Positions 1 through 8,239 of a stretch of DNA of 33,874 bases are shown piece after piece. The DNA lies in the NCBI GenBank assembly GCA_030838265.1, contig JAUTXA010000245.1, positions 1 through 33,874 on the forward strand, read 5' to 3'. The translations under genes were made by a program, and so were the position numbers. The notes beneath the pieces were generated by a model. That model ran no database searches, was not told the origin of the DNA, and was given only the letters and a program-made list of their open reading frames with translations. Origin of the DNA: Actinomycetota bacterium (GTDB lineage Bacteria; Actinomycetota; Acidimicrobiia; Acidimicrobiales; BP-101). How positions within the stretch are numbered: the first letter of the stretch is position 1; each line of letters starts with the position of its first letter.

Positions 1-1
1 C

Positions 2-301
2 CACGTGAGCCCGCCGCTCAAGGGCTACATCGTCGATCTGGCCACGGCCACGCGCGGCCACGCCGGGCTGGCGTTGGGCATGTCACCGCGCGCCGCCCTG
101 GCCCTCCAGCGCGCCAGCCGGTCGCGAGCCGCCTCGCTGGGCCGCGACTACGTCCTCCCCGACGACGTGAAGATCCTGGCCCGCCCCGTGCTGGGCCACC
201 GCCTGCTTCTCACTCCCGAGGCTGCCCTCGGCGGCACCGAGGTCGACGAGCTCGTCGACGAGGTCCTGGCGTCGGTGCCGGTGCCCGCCGGCCGCACCTA
301 G
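2..301 (+). CDS. MoxR-family AAA+ ATPase, C-terminal fragment
   Basis: The reading frame is open at the left edge, so only about the last 99 codons are present; the GTG at 5 is unlikely to be the true start. The segment matches the C-terminal lid domain of MoxR ATPases: a helix beginning YIVDLATATR, the SPRAALALQRASRSRA stretch, then GRDYVLPDDVK and a VLGHRLLL motif. The Walker motifs lie upstream of the window. MoxR ATPases act as chaperone-like assembly factors and are usually encoded beside DUF58 proteins. That is the case here: the next gene starts 3 bases after this stop, in the same operon. Family assignment is confident; the substrate is unknown. Confidence 0.88.
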   Translation, partial: HVSPPLKGYIVDLATATRGHAGLALGMSPRAALALQRASRSRAASLGRDYVLPDDVKILARPVLGHRLLLTPEAALGGTEVDELVDEVLASVPVPAGRT

Positions 302-304
302 GCC

Positions 305-1513
305 GTGCTGACCCGGCGCGGCACGTTCTTCGCCGTGGCGGCGGTCGTCCTCATGGTGGCCGGCCGCCTCCTCGGGGTCTCCGAGCTCTACGCCCTGGCC
401 GCGGCGGCGGCCGCCACCGTCATCAGCTCGCTCATCTACGTGCGGGCCGCCAAGGTCGACCTCGTGACCCATCGCTCGCTGCACCCGGCCCGGGTCCACG
501 CCGGCTCCGACAGCCGGGTCGACCTCGCCATCACCAACCGAGGGACGCGGCGCACGCCCGTCCTCGCCGTGCGCGATCCCTTCGACGGTGGCCGGCGGTG
601 GGCCCGCTTCCTGATGGCCCCGCTCAACCCGGGCGAGACGGCGCGCGCCGCCTACCGTCTCCCCACCGACGACCGCGGCGTGTTCGACCTCGGGCCGCTG
701 CGCTTGCACCTCACCGACCCGTTCGGGGTGGCGAGCAAGGCCACCGACGGGGCCTCACCGACCAAGCTCACCGTGTATCCCCGGGTCGATCCCGTCGAGC
801 CCCTGCCCGAGACCCTCGGCCACGATCCGTTCGCCGGGGCCGAGCACCCCACCGCTCTCGGCCGGGGCGGCGAGGACTTCTACGCCCTGCGCGCCTACGA
901 GGTGGGCGACGACCTGCGCCGGGTGCACTGGCCCGCCTCGGCCAAGGCCGACGACCTCATCATCCGCCAGGACGAGATGCCCTGGCAGGGACGGGCCACG
1001 GTGGTCTGCGACCTGCGCCGGGGAGTGCACAACCGCCAGTCGCTCGAGGTCGCGGTGTCGGCCACGGCCAGCATCGTCACCGCCTGCTGGCGCCGTCAGG
1101 CCTTGATTCGCATGGTGACGACGCAGGGCCTCGACTCCGCCTTCGGGTCGGGCCAGGCCCACGGCGAGATGCTGCTCGAGCAGCTGGCGGGCGCGGCCAT
1201 GAGCTCGAGCGGCAACCTCGCCCTCTCGCTCGCCATGCTGCACCGCGAAGGCAACGGGGGGGCGGTCGCCGTCGTGACCACCGAGGCGGCGTCCGACACC
1301 GACCTCGAGGCTGTCGCCCGCTTGCGCGGCCGCTTCGGGGCGGTGGTGCTCGTCCTTCTCGAGCGCGGGTCCTACGAGCACGGGGGCCCGAAGACCTCGA
1401 CGCCGGGTCGGCCCCTGCCCCGGGCCACGGCCGTGCGCGTCACGTCACCACGAGGGTTCGCGGCGGCCTGGAACCAGGTCGTGGCGCCCAAGCGATCGGG
1501 CGCCTACCGGTGA
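305..1513 (+). CDS. DUF58 domain membrane protein
   Basis: A 402-residue protein starting at GTG 305. The N-terminus has two hydrophobic segments (about residues 8-22 and 27-46) that should be membrane helices. A beta-rich middle region follows, then the hallmark DUF58 block near residues 186-225 (GRGGEDFYALRAYEVGDD, RRVHWPASAK, then IRQDE). The C-terminal part resembles the vWA-like fold of this family. DUF58 proteins typically partner a MoxR ATPase and a transglutaminase, and all three are adjacent here. The stop overlaps the next start by 4 bases (GTGA), implying coupled translation. The precise role is not established for the family; envelope-related assembly or stress functions are usual guesses. 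Confidence 0.9.
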   Translation: MLTRRGTFFAVAAVVLMVAGRLLGVSELYALAAAAAATVISSLIYVRAAKVDLVTHRSLHPARVHAGSDSRVDLAITNRGTRRTPVLAVRDPFDGGRRWARFLMAPLNPGETARAAYRLPTDDRGVFDLGPLRLHLTDPFGVASKATDGASPTKLTVYPRVDPVEPLPETLGHDPFAGAEHPTALGRGGEDFYALRAYEVGDDLRRVHWPASAKADDLIIRQDEMPWQGRATVVCDLRRGVHNRQSLEVAVSATASIVTACWRRQALIRMVTTQGLDSAFGSGQAHGEMLLEQLAGAAMSSSGNLALSLAMLHREGNGGAVAVVTTEAASDTDLEAVARLRGRFGAVVLVLLERGSYEHGGPKTSTPGRPLPRATAVRVTSPRGFAAAWNQVVAPKRSGAYR

Positions 1514-3837
1514 CCACCACGGCGACGCGATCGCGTCCTCAGGTCACGCCGCGCCGCCCTGCGCCATCTCCACCCGGCACAGGCCGGACGGGGCCGTCCG
1601 CCCTGGCCTCGCCGGCCGCGGCCGCTTCACTGGCCCTCCTCACCATCGTGGCCGCCCTCACCATGGGCCGGCTCTACGGCGGCGTCACCCATCTCGGCCC
1701 CGTCGTGATCGTCGCCCTGCTGGCCCACGGCATTGCCTTCGAGGGCCGGCGGCGAAACCTCTCCACCCTCGTGTCGACGCTCGTGGCCGCCGCCGCGGTG
1801 GCCGTCGTGACGGCCTGGCTGGTCCTCCCCCACTCCACCTTCTACGGGATCCCGGCCGGTCACACCTGGCGCATCGCAGGCCGCGACCTGCGTGACGCGG
1901 TGGCGCAGTTCCGCGACGTCGTCGCTCCGGCCAAGGCCAACCCGGGCTTCATCCTGGCGTCCATCCTCGGGGTGACGATCACCGCCCTGCTGTCGGACTG
2001 GGCCGCCTTCCGGATGCAGGCCACGTTCGAGGCCGCCATCCCCTCGTTCACCATCTTCCTCTTCACCGCCCTGCTCGGCACCGACACGGGCGAGGTGCTG
2101 GCCGTGGCGACCTATGTCGCGGCCCTGCTGCTCTTTATCGCTGTGCATCAGGCCGACACCCTGACCAGGAGCACGGCGTGGTTCACGGGCCGACGGCAGG
2201 GGACGATCACCCCCTTCCTTCGTCATGCCGCGGCGTTGGGCCTCGTCGGCGTCATGGCCGCCCTGATCGCCGGACCCCACCTTCCGGGGGCCAAGTCGGC
2301 CGCTGTCCTCGACTGGCGCAAGAAGGACGCGACGGGCGGAGGTGGCGGCAACCGGGTGACGGTGAGCCCCCTGGTCGACATCCGGGCCCGGCTGGTGAAC
2401 CAGGCCAACGTCGCCGTCTTCGACGTCACCGCCACCGGCCGGGCGTACTGGCGGCTGACCTCGCTCGACGTCTTCGACGGATCGATCTGGTCCTCGAACG
2501 GCGTGTACCGGCCGGCCAAGAAGCGCCTCACTGCAGTGGGCGACAGCTCGGTGGCGTCGACCAGGGTGACGCAGAAGTACGCGATTCTCGCTCTCAACTC
2601 GACGTGGCTACCGGCCGCCTATGAGCCGGCGCACGTGGCCGGGCTGACCGGCGTCGGCTACGACGCGGAGTCGGGCTCGCTGCTTCCGACGGAGCCCACG
2701 TCAGACGCCCTGAGATACACCGTCGAGTCCGACGTGGCGGCCTCGCATCTCACCCCCGGCCTGCTCGAGGCGGCCGGTGGCGCCCAAGTCCCGTCCAACA
2801 TCGCCAAGCGCTATCTGCCCCTTCCCAACATCCCGCCCTCGGTCGCGACCGAGGCGCAGCGGGTAGCGGGAACCGGGTCGCAGTACGCCAAGGCCAGGGC
2901 GCTCGAGGACTACTTCCGCTCCGGCCGCTTCACCTACGACCTCAATGTCCCGGCCGGCCACGACGACCGAGCCATGGAGCGCTTCTTGTTCCGAACCCGT
3001 CGCGGGTTCTGCGAGCAGTTCGCCGGCACCTACGCGGTGATGGCCCGCGCCGTGGGCCTGCCGACTCGGGTTGCGGTGGGCTTCACCCCTGGCGAGCAAG
3101 GGACCGACGGCAGCTATCACGTGTTCAGCCTCAACGCCCACGCCTGGCCTGAGGTCTGGCTGGGCACCGCAGGCTGGGTGGCGTTCGAGCCCACCCCAGG
3201 GAGGGGCGTGCCCGGCGGCGAGGCCTACACCGGCGTACCGGAGGCGCAAGCCGTCCCCCAGGCCCCGGCCACGGCCAGCACCCTCGCCCCCACCAACACC
3301 ACGGCGGCGAGCAGCCAGACCACCCAGACAACCGAGCGCCGCACCGGAACCGCCACGTCGACCACCAAGCCCAAGGCCGGAACGAGTGGGCTCGTCTGGC
3401 TCGGCCTCGTCCTCGCGGTCGCGGCCGCCTTGTGGCTGGCCATCGTCCCCGCCCTCCATCGGCTCCGGCGCCAGCAGCGCCATCGGGGAGCGCGCTCGCC
3501 GCGCCAGCGAGTCATCGTGGCCTTCGACGACGCCGACCTGGCCCTCGGCCGCCTCGGCGCGGGCCGACGGCAGGCCGAGACGCCGGCCGAGTGGGCCCAT
3601 CGAGCCGCGCGCAAGGCCAGCCTGCCCAACGATGTGGCCGCTGCCCTGGCCCGATTGGCCACCGCGACCGGGGCGGCGTGGTTCAGCGGCGGCGAGCTGC
3701 CCGCGGAGATGGCGACGGGTGCCTCGTCCGCCGCCGCCGCCATCGAAGCCCACGTCGTGCGCCGCACGACGCGCCTGCAGCGTCTGCGCTGGGCAGTCGA
3801 CCCTCGCCCGCTGCTGGCCCGGCCCGCGACCGCCTGA
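1510..3837 (+). CDS. Membrane transglutaminase-like protein (TgpA/DUF3488 type)
   Basis: The start is set at GTG 1510, which overlaps the DUF58 stop by 4 bases. The frame stays open far upstream, but that part is antisense-type shadow inside DUF58. The 775-residue product has about seven N-terminal membrane helices (residues ~35-260), an extracytoplasmic region with a transglutaminase core, a Pro/Thr/Ala-rich linker, a further helix near residue 630, and a cytoplasmic tail. The core shows RRGFCEQFAGTYAVMARA (Cys501), NAHAWPEVW (His544) and WVAFEPTPG. The third catalytic residue is therefore Glu560 rather than the usual Asp. The MoxR-DUF58-transglutaminase trio is a classic operon, probably acting on the cell envelope; the substrate is unknown. 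Confidence 0.9.
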   Translation: MTTTATRSRPQVTPRRPAPSPPGTGRTGPSALASPAAAASLALLTIVAALTMGRLYGGVTHLGPVVIVALLAHGIAFEGRRRNLSTLVSTLVAAAAVAVVTAWLVLPHSTFYGIPAGHTWRIAGRDLRDAVAQFRDVVAPAKANPGFILASILGVTITALLSDWAAFRMQATFEAAIPSFTIFLFTALLGTDTGEVLAVATYVAALLLFIAVHQADTLTRSTAWFTGRRQGTITPFLRHAAALGLVGVMAALIAGPHLPGAKSAAVLDWRKKDATGGGGGNRVTVSPLVDIRARLVNQANVAVFDVTATGRAYWRLTSLDVFDGSIWSSNGVYRPAKKRLTAVGDSSVASTRVTQKYAILALNSTWLPAAYEPAHVAGLTGVGYDAESGSLLPTEPTSDALRYTVESDVAASHLTPGLLEAAGGAQVPSNIAKRYLPLPNIPPSVATEAQRVAGTGSQYAKARALEDYFRSGRFTYDLNVPAGHDDRAMERFLFRTRRGFCEQFAGTYAVMARAVGLPTRVAVGFTPGEQGTDGSYHVFSLNAHAWPEVWLGTAGWVAFEPTPGRGVPGGEAYTGVPEAQAVPQAPATASTLAPTNTTAASSQTTQTTERRTGTATSTTKPKAGTSGLVWLGLVLAVAAALWLAIVPALHRLRRQQRHRGARSPRQRVIVAFDDADLALGRLGAGRRQAETPAEWAHRAARKASLPNDVAAALARLATATGAAWFSGGELPAEMATGASSAAAAIEAHVVRRTTRLQRLRWAVDPRPLLARPATA

Positions 3838-3863
3838 GGTCAGCGGCTCAGCGGCTTAGAGGC

Positions 3864-4247
3864 TCAGCGGTCGCGGCGGTCGCGGCGGAAGCGCTCGCGC
3901 AAGCGCTTGCGGGTGTCGCCGAACATGTCGTTGATGTTGTGGCCCCGCACGGCTGGGCCCATCGAGGGCCAGCCACCCCGGCCCAGCTTGCGCAGGTTGG
4001 TGATGAAGCCCAGGGCGCTGCCCAGCATGAGAAGGAAGCTGAGGGCACCGAGCCACAGCACCGAGGCGAACGAGAAGACGAGCACGACCAGGCTGACGAT
4101 GAAGGTCAAGGCCGCGATCTTGCAGTTGCGCGCTGCCATGCGGGTCAGGCTGGCTCCCCGCACCTCCCGAGCGAAGGCGGGGTCGTTCTCGTAGAAGCTG
4201 CGCTCGATCTCGTGAAGGATGCGCTGCTCGTCTTCGGAAAGCGGCAA
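3864..4247 (-). CDS. DUF3040 membrane protein
   Basis: A small protein with an N-terminal PLSEDEQRILHEIERSFYEN motif typical of actinobacterial DUF3040 proteins, then DPAFAREVR, two adjacent hydrophobic helices (TFIVSLVVLVFSFASVL and GALSFLLMLGSALGFI) and a very basic C-terminus. The frame is open to a start at 4271, but family members usually begin just before PLSE. The TTG at 4247-4245 fits that and has an AGGGGAGG stretch shortly upstream (spacing a little short), so it is preferred; this gives 127 residues. It converges on the transglutaminase gene (26-base gap). In many actinobacteria DUF3040 genes sit near cell-division loci, but no mra genes are seen here. Function unknown. Confidence 0.82.
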   Translation of the reverse strand: MPLSEDEQRILHEIERSFYENDPAFAREVRGASLTRMAARNCKIAALTFIVSLVVLVFSFASVLWLGALSFLLMLGSALGFITNLRKLGRGGWPSMGPAVRGHNINDMFGDTRKRLRERFRRDRRDR

Positions 4248-4311
4248 AACCCTCCCCTTACGCCTACGCAACGCCGTCGCTGCTTCGAGTCATCTTCGCG
4301 CACCGAGGGGC

Positions 4312-5379
4312 CTACAACAACGCGATGCTGACCGGGTCCATACCCGCTCGGGCCGAGCGGTAGGCCGCCTCGGCCACCCGGTGGGCCCGGAGGGCGACGG
4401 TGAAGTCGGGGTGGGGCGGGCGCCCGGCGGCCACGGCGTCGAGAAAGGCCCGGTCGGCGGCGGCGTAGACGGCCAGCGGTTCCCGCAGCTCGGGGGCCAC
4501 GGCCAGCCGCTCGAGCCAGTCCGCCGCCGTCGGCGCCTCGACGGCGAGCGAGGCATCGCTGCGCTCGATGTGCAACGGGCCCATGTCCTCGTCATCGAGC
4601 CAGAGGAAGGCCTGCTCGCAGAACACCTCGAGGCGCCGGACCGAGCCCCTCGACAGGACCTGGTGCCAGACACTCACCAGGCTGGACGTGGCTCCGCCGG
4701 CGTGGCGCATGGTCAAGGCGGCGACGTCCTCGACCCCTTCGTGGCCGGCGAAGTTCGAGGTGGTGGCGGCCACCTCAGTGATGTCGCCCAGGAGCCAACC
4801 CAGGACGTCGAGGTCATGGATGGAGTGCTCGATGAGGGCGCCGCCACCGCTGACCGCGACGTCGGCCCGCCAGGTGCCGCTGGCGTAGCGGCCCTGGATC
4901 GGGAAGTACTGGTCGTCGCGAAGGACCGCCGCCATGGGCCGGCCCTCGGCGCCGCTCGCCACCATCTTCTGCATCTCGGCCAGCGGTGCGGCGGACCGCA
5001 GCACCAGGCCCACCTGGTTGGCCACCCCGGCCGACTCGACGGCGGCCACCATGGCCTCGACGTCAGGGAGGGTCGGGGCCAGCGGCTTCTCGCAGTAGAC
5101 GGCCACGCCGGCCGCGGCGGCCCCCTCGACGAGTTGGCGGTGCGTGCCGGTCGGCGTGCAGATCCACACGGCGTCGACGGCGGCGAAGACCTCGGCCGGA
5201 TCGGACGTGGCCAACGGTGCCCGGTGGGCTCGGGCGAACGTCTGCGCCGAATCGAGCACCGGGTCGGCGAAGGCCACCACCTGGGCGTCGACCAACCCAC
5301 CATCGATCAGTCCCTTGAGGGCGCGGGAGTGGGCGCTGCCGATCCAGCCGCAGCCCACCAGCCCGACCCGGATCGTCAC
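4312..5379 (-). CDS. Gfo/Idh/MocA family NAD(P)-dependent oxidoreductase
   Basis: The GTG at 5379 is chosen as start because it overlaps the dinB stop by 4 bases (GTGA) and places the nucleotide-binding motif at the N-terminus (TIRVGLVGCGWIGSAHSRAL). Longer in-frame extension would lie inside dinB. The 355-residue protein shows the family's EKPLAP motif with the conserved lysine, then GGGALIEHSIHDLDVLGWLLGD, the second-domain substrate-site signature. These enzymes oxidise or reduce sugars, inositols and related compounds with NAD(P); the substrate cannot be told from sequence. It is the last gene of an operon with the GT2 gene, a Nudix gene and dinB. A sugar-related role alongside the glycosyltransferase is possible but speculative. 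Confidence 0.9.
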   Translation of the reverse strand: MTIRVGLVGCGWIGSAHSRALKGLIDGGLVDAQVVAFADPVLDSAQTFARAHRAPLATSDPAEVFAAVDAVWICTPTGTHRQLVEGAAAAGVAVYCEKPLAPTLPDVEAMVAAVESAGVANQVGLVLRSAAPLAEMQKMVASGAEGRPMAAVLRDDQYFPIQGRYASGTWRADVAVSGGGALIEHSIHDLDVLGWLLGDITEVAATTSNFAGHEGVEDVAALTMRHAGGATSSLVSVWHQVLSRGSVRRLEVFCEQAFLWLDDEDMGPLHIERSDASLAVEAPTAADWLERLAVAPELREPLAVYAAADRAFLDAVAAGRPPHPDFTVALRAHRVAEAAYRSARAGMDPVSIALL

Positions 5380-6656
5380 CGATCCGTCCGGCCCCGCGCC
5401 CCGGGCCCCCACTGCTGGGCGCCCCGGCGCTTCACCTTCAGGCCCTCGGCATCGACCAGGGCGGCGGGACCGACCGCCTCGTCGCCGAAGCGCTTGCGGA
5501 CGGCGTCGATGGCCGCCGAAGCGTCGCTCCAGAGGGCGTCGTCACCCACGTCTTCGAGCGACAGCTGCCGGGCCCCGCCCGCTACCAGGTTGGTGACGCT
5601 GACGCCGAGCAGGCGCACGCCGGGCGTGACGTCGACCTGGTCGAGCAGCGAGGCGGCGGCCCGGGCGATGGCCGGCCCAGTGTCGACGGCCGAGGGCAGG
5701 GTGTGGGAGCGGGTGATGGTGTCGAAGTCGTGGAATCGCACCTTGAGGACGACGGTCCGGCCCGCCAGGGCGTGGGTCCGCAGCCGCTGGGCCACGGCAT
5801 CGGCCATGCGCACCGCCTCCTTGTGGAGGGTCTCGTGCTCGTGGTGGTCGTGGGCGTAGGTCTCCTCGTGGCCCACCGACTTCACCGCTTGGACGGGCTC
5901 GACCGAGCGTGGGTCGCGTCCCCACGACAGCTCGTGCAGGTGCCGGCCCGACTGGCCCAGCGTCCGGCTGAGCTGCTCGGCGGGGAGGTCGGCGAGATCG
6001 CCGACGGTGAGGGCGCCCATCCTCTTCAAGCGGGCGGCCGTGGCCGGGCCGACGCCCCAAAGGGCTTCGACGGGCAGGGGACGGAGGAAGTCGAGGACAC
6101 CTTCGGGCGGCACCACCAGCACACCGGCCCCCCGCTTGATCTCCCGTCCCTCGACCTTGGGCTTGGCTGCTTTGGAGGCCAGCTTGGCCACGAACTTCGA
6201 GGGCGCCACCCCGACCGCGCACCACAGGCCGAGGTCTTCCTTCACCTGGGCCCGGATGGCCCAACCGATGGCCTCACCATCGCCAAGGAGGCGGCGGGCG
6301 CCGGACACGTCGAGGAACGCCTCGTCGAGCGAGATGCCCTCGACCAGCGGCGTGAAGGACTCGAAGATGTCGTGCAGCCGGCGGCTGTAGTCGCTGTAGA
6401 GGTCGTAGTGGCCGTGGACGAAGGTGGCATGGGGGCAGAGGCGCCGGGCCTGGGCCGAGGGCATGGCCGAGTGGATGCCGAAGACCCGCGCCTCGTAGCT
6501 GCACGACGCCACCACCCCGCGATCGCCCGCGCCCCCGACGATGACGGGCTTGCCGGCCAGCGACGGGTCGACCAAGACCTCGACGGCCGCGAAGAAGCTG
6601 TCCATGTCGACGTGGAGGATCGTGCGCTCGAGGGCAGCCGGCCCCGTCGCGCTCAC
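5376..6656 (-). CDS. dinB: DNA polymerase IV (Y-family)
   Basis: Translesion DNA polymerase of 426 residues. The start is GTG 6656, overlapping the Nudix stop by 4 bases; the open frame upstream is shadow. Motifs in order: HVDMDSFFAAVE (metal ligand Asp17), SCSYEARVFGIHSAMP, and EGISLDEAFLDVSG with the catalytic pair Asp111-Glu112. A helix-hairpin-helix thumb (WGVGPATAARLKRMG) and the little-finger domain follow. The length matches the Pol IV family. It copies past damaged bases with low fidelity. No SOS box was seen directly upstream of its operon, so LexA control of this copy is not supported here. The C-terminus lacks an obvious canonical beta-clamp pentapeptide at the very end. Confidence 0.95.
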   Translation of the reverse strand: MSATGPAALERTILHVDMDSFFAAVEVLVDPSLAGKPVIVGGAGDRGVVASCSYEARVFGIHSAMPSAQARRLCPHATFVHGHYDLYSDYSRRLHDIFESFTPLVEGISLDEAFLDVSGARRLLGDGEAIGWAIRAQVKEDLGLWCAVGVAPSKFVAKLASKAAKPKVEGREIKRGAGVLVVPPEGVLDFLRPLPVEALWGVGPATAARLKRMGALTVGDLADLPAEQLSRTLGQSGRHLHELSWGRDPRSVEPVQAVKSVGHEETYAHDHHEHETLHKEAVRMADAVAQRLRTHALAGRTVVLKVRFHDFDTITRSHTLPSAVDTGPAIARAAASLLDQVDVTPGVRLLGVSVTNLVAGGARQLSLEDVGDDALWSDASAAIDAVRKRFGDEAVGPAALVDAEGLKVKRRGAQQWGPGARGRTDR

Positions 6657-7150
6657 AACCGGATCACGGTCAGGTCGCGGCTGGGGCCGCCCTTGCCTTC
6701 GACCCGGTAGCTGTACGCCCGTCGATCGTCCCATCGCTCGGCCAGCCAGGCGGCCAGGGGCTCGTGGGTGGGAAGCCAGGTCGATGCGATGTGGTCGTGG
6801 ACGTCGTCGAGGGCGACGAAGCGGGCGTCGATGACGATGCCGTCGGGATCGGCGATGGCGATGTCGCCCTCGAAGGCCAGGGCCCGGTGCACCTCGACGC
6901 GCAGGTGCCAGCCCATCTCCTCGGCCACGGCGTCGACCTCGTAGACCGGGCCCAGCCACTCCGAGACGATGATGCCCGTCTCCTCTTGGACCTCACGGGT
7001 CAGGCCGTCGACCACGCTCTCGCCATCGGCCACCTCGACCACGCCGCCGGGTGGCGACCAATCGAGCCGGCCGTCCCGGCGCTGGTTCTGCACGAGGAGG
7101 AGGCCGTCAGGGCTCTCGACGATGCCGCTGGCGACCAACCACTCGCGCAT
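6653..7150 (-). CDS. Nudix hydrolase
   Basis: A 165-residue Nudix protein beginning at ATG 7150 (MREWLVASGIVESPDGLLLV). The Nudix box is visible as GGVVEVADGES followed by TREVQEETGI, so the REXXEEXGU core is intact. The Gly-to-Glu part of the box is two residues longer than the canonical Gx5E spacing. Such enzymes hydrolyse nucleoside diphosphates linked to another group, for example oxidised dNTPs, ADP-ribose or NDP-sugars; the substrate is not predictable. It is translationally coupled to dinB by a 4-base overlap, which makes a nucleotide-pool cleaning role attractive but unproven. The gap to the upstream glycosyltransferase gene is 37 bases. Confidence 0.92.
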   Translation of the reverse strand: MREWLVASGIVESPDGLLLVQNQRRDGRLDWSPPGGVVEVADGESVVDGLTREVQEETGIIVSEWLGPVYEVDAVAEEMGWHLRVEVHRALAFEGDIAIADPDGIVIDARFVALDDVHDHIASTWLPTHEPLAAWLAERWDDRRAYSYRVEGKGGPSRDLTVIRL

Positions 7151-7187
7151 CGCGGCATTGTGTCAGCCCGGTGCGACAAGTGCCGGG

Positions 7188-7910
7188 CTAGCCCCTCCGC
7201 CTCAGGACCCGGTCCCGCAGGCCCCACCACGTCACCAGCAACAGGGCCTCGACCACGATGCGGCTCGACATCTTCGACGTCCCCCGCACCCGGTCGACGA
7301 ACTGGATGGGGACTTCGACGATCTTGCCGTCGGCCCGGGCCAAGCGGTGGGTCATCTCGATCTGGAACCCGTAGCCCTCGGCCCGCACCCGACTCAGGTC
7401 GATGGCCTCGAGGGCGGTGGCCCGGTACGCGCGGAACCCGCCGGTCGCGTCGCGCACATCGAGGCCCAGAACCGCGCCGGCGTAGCGGTTGCCCCAGCGC
7501 GAGAGCAGCCGGCGGTGCAGCGGCCAGGCGGGGATGGCGCCGCCGGGCACGTAGCGGGAGCCCAACCCGAGGTCGGCCCCGCCGTCGACCGCGGCCAGCA
7601 GGCTGGGGAGGGCGCCCGGGTCGTGCGAGAGGTCGGCATCCATCTCGACCATCACCTCGTAGCCCCGCTCCATGCCCCACCGGAACCCGGCTCGGTAGGC
7701 GCTGCCCAGGCCCGCCTTCCCCGGTCGGCGCAGCACGTCGATCTGGCCCAGCTCGACGCCGAGGGCGTCGGCCATGTCGGCCGTCCCGTCCGGGCTGCCG
7801 TCGTCGACCACGAGAACGTCGGCCGCGGGCACGGCGGCGCGCAGCCGATCCAGGACGACGGCGATGTTGGTGGCCTCGTTGTAGGTCGGCAGCACGACCA
7901 GGGTCCGCAC
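7188..7910 (-). CDS. Polyprenol-phosphate mannosyltransferase-like GT2 glycosyltransferase
   Basis: A 240-residue GT-A fold family 2 glycosyltransferase. The N-terminus (VRTLVVLPTYNEATNI) suggests GTG 7910 as start. An in-frame start at 7943 would run into the divergent neighbour. Motifs: VVDDGSPDGT (nucleotide binding), EMDADLSHDP (metal-binding DxD region), GSRYVPGG and GYGFQIEMTHR, then IQFVDRVRGTSKMS. This set and order is typical of dolichol/polyprenol-phosphate mannose synthases (DPM1/Ppm1 catalytic domain). These transfer mannose from GDP-mannose to polyprenol phosphate on the inner face of the membrane for later lipoglycan or protein mannosylation. No transmembrane acyltransferase domain is fused. 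It heads the minus-strand operon with the Nudix gene and dinB. Confidence 0.88.
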   Translation of the reverse strand: MRTLVVLPTYNEATNIAVVLDRLRAAVPAADVLVVDDGSPDGTADMADALGVELGQIDVLRRPGKAGLGSAYRAGFRWGMERGYEVMVEMDADLSHDPGALPSLLAAVDGGADLGLGSRYVPGGAIPAWPLHRRLLSRWGNRYAGAVLGLDVRDATGGFRAYRATALEAIDLSRVRAEGYGFQIEMTHRLARADGKIVEVPIQFVDRVRGTSKMSSRIVVEALLLVTWWGLRDRVLRRRG

Positions 7911-7935
7911 GGGCGGCGAGCCTACGATGCGCCGC

Positions 7936-8226
7936 GTGGCCAACAGTGGTCAGCGACGGCTCTCCGCCCTTCCCTCGGCCAAGGCCAGGGCCGTCGCCTT
8001 CGTCGCCATCATGGTGGCCGGCATCTCCGGCGCGTTGATCGGGTCATCGTTCGTCAAGCTCCAGTGCCACGGCCCGTGTGGCGGGCCAGCGGCCGCCGGC
8101 GGGCTGGTCGGCGCCCTCCTCGGCGCCGGCGGGGTGGCCGTTGTCGCCGTGCTCGCCCTGCGGGCCATGGGCGAGTGGCGCACGATCGCCGAGGACGCCG
8201 AGCGCGACCTCAACGCCGATCGCTGA
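7936..8226 (+). CDS. Small membrane protein of unknown function
   Basis: About 96 residues from GTG 7936; an ATG at 7927 is an in-frame alternative. It is divergent from the GT2 gene with only 25 bases between starts. The protein has two hydrophobic segments (VAFVAIMVAGISGALIGSSF and the Gly/Ala-rich AAGGLVGALLGAGGVAVVAVL) separated by a short loop with two cysteines (LQCHGPCGG). A short acidic tail ends DAERDLNADR. I do not recognise the family. Two helices with a Cys-containing loop and a Gly-zipper-like second helix are all that can be said. Confidence 0.72.
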   Translation: MANSGQRRLSALPSAKARAVAFVAIMVAGISGALIGSSFVKLQCHGPCGGPAAAGGLVGALLGAGGVAVVAVLALRAMGEWRTIAEDAERDLNADR

Positions 8227-8239
8227 CCGCTGACCTCGG

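Noticed and set aside
598..1509. N-terminal extension of the transglutaminase frame
   Set aside because: It lies entirely over the DUF58 gene in another frame and has shadow composition (Arg/Pro-rich). The GTGA overlap at 1510 is the natural start.
7910..7936. Possible SOS box upstream of the operon containing dinB
   Set aside because: The 25-base divergent gap contains no CGAAC-N4-GTTCG-like sequence.
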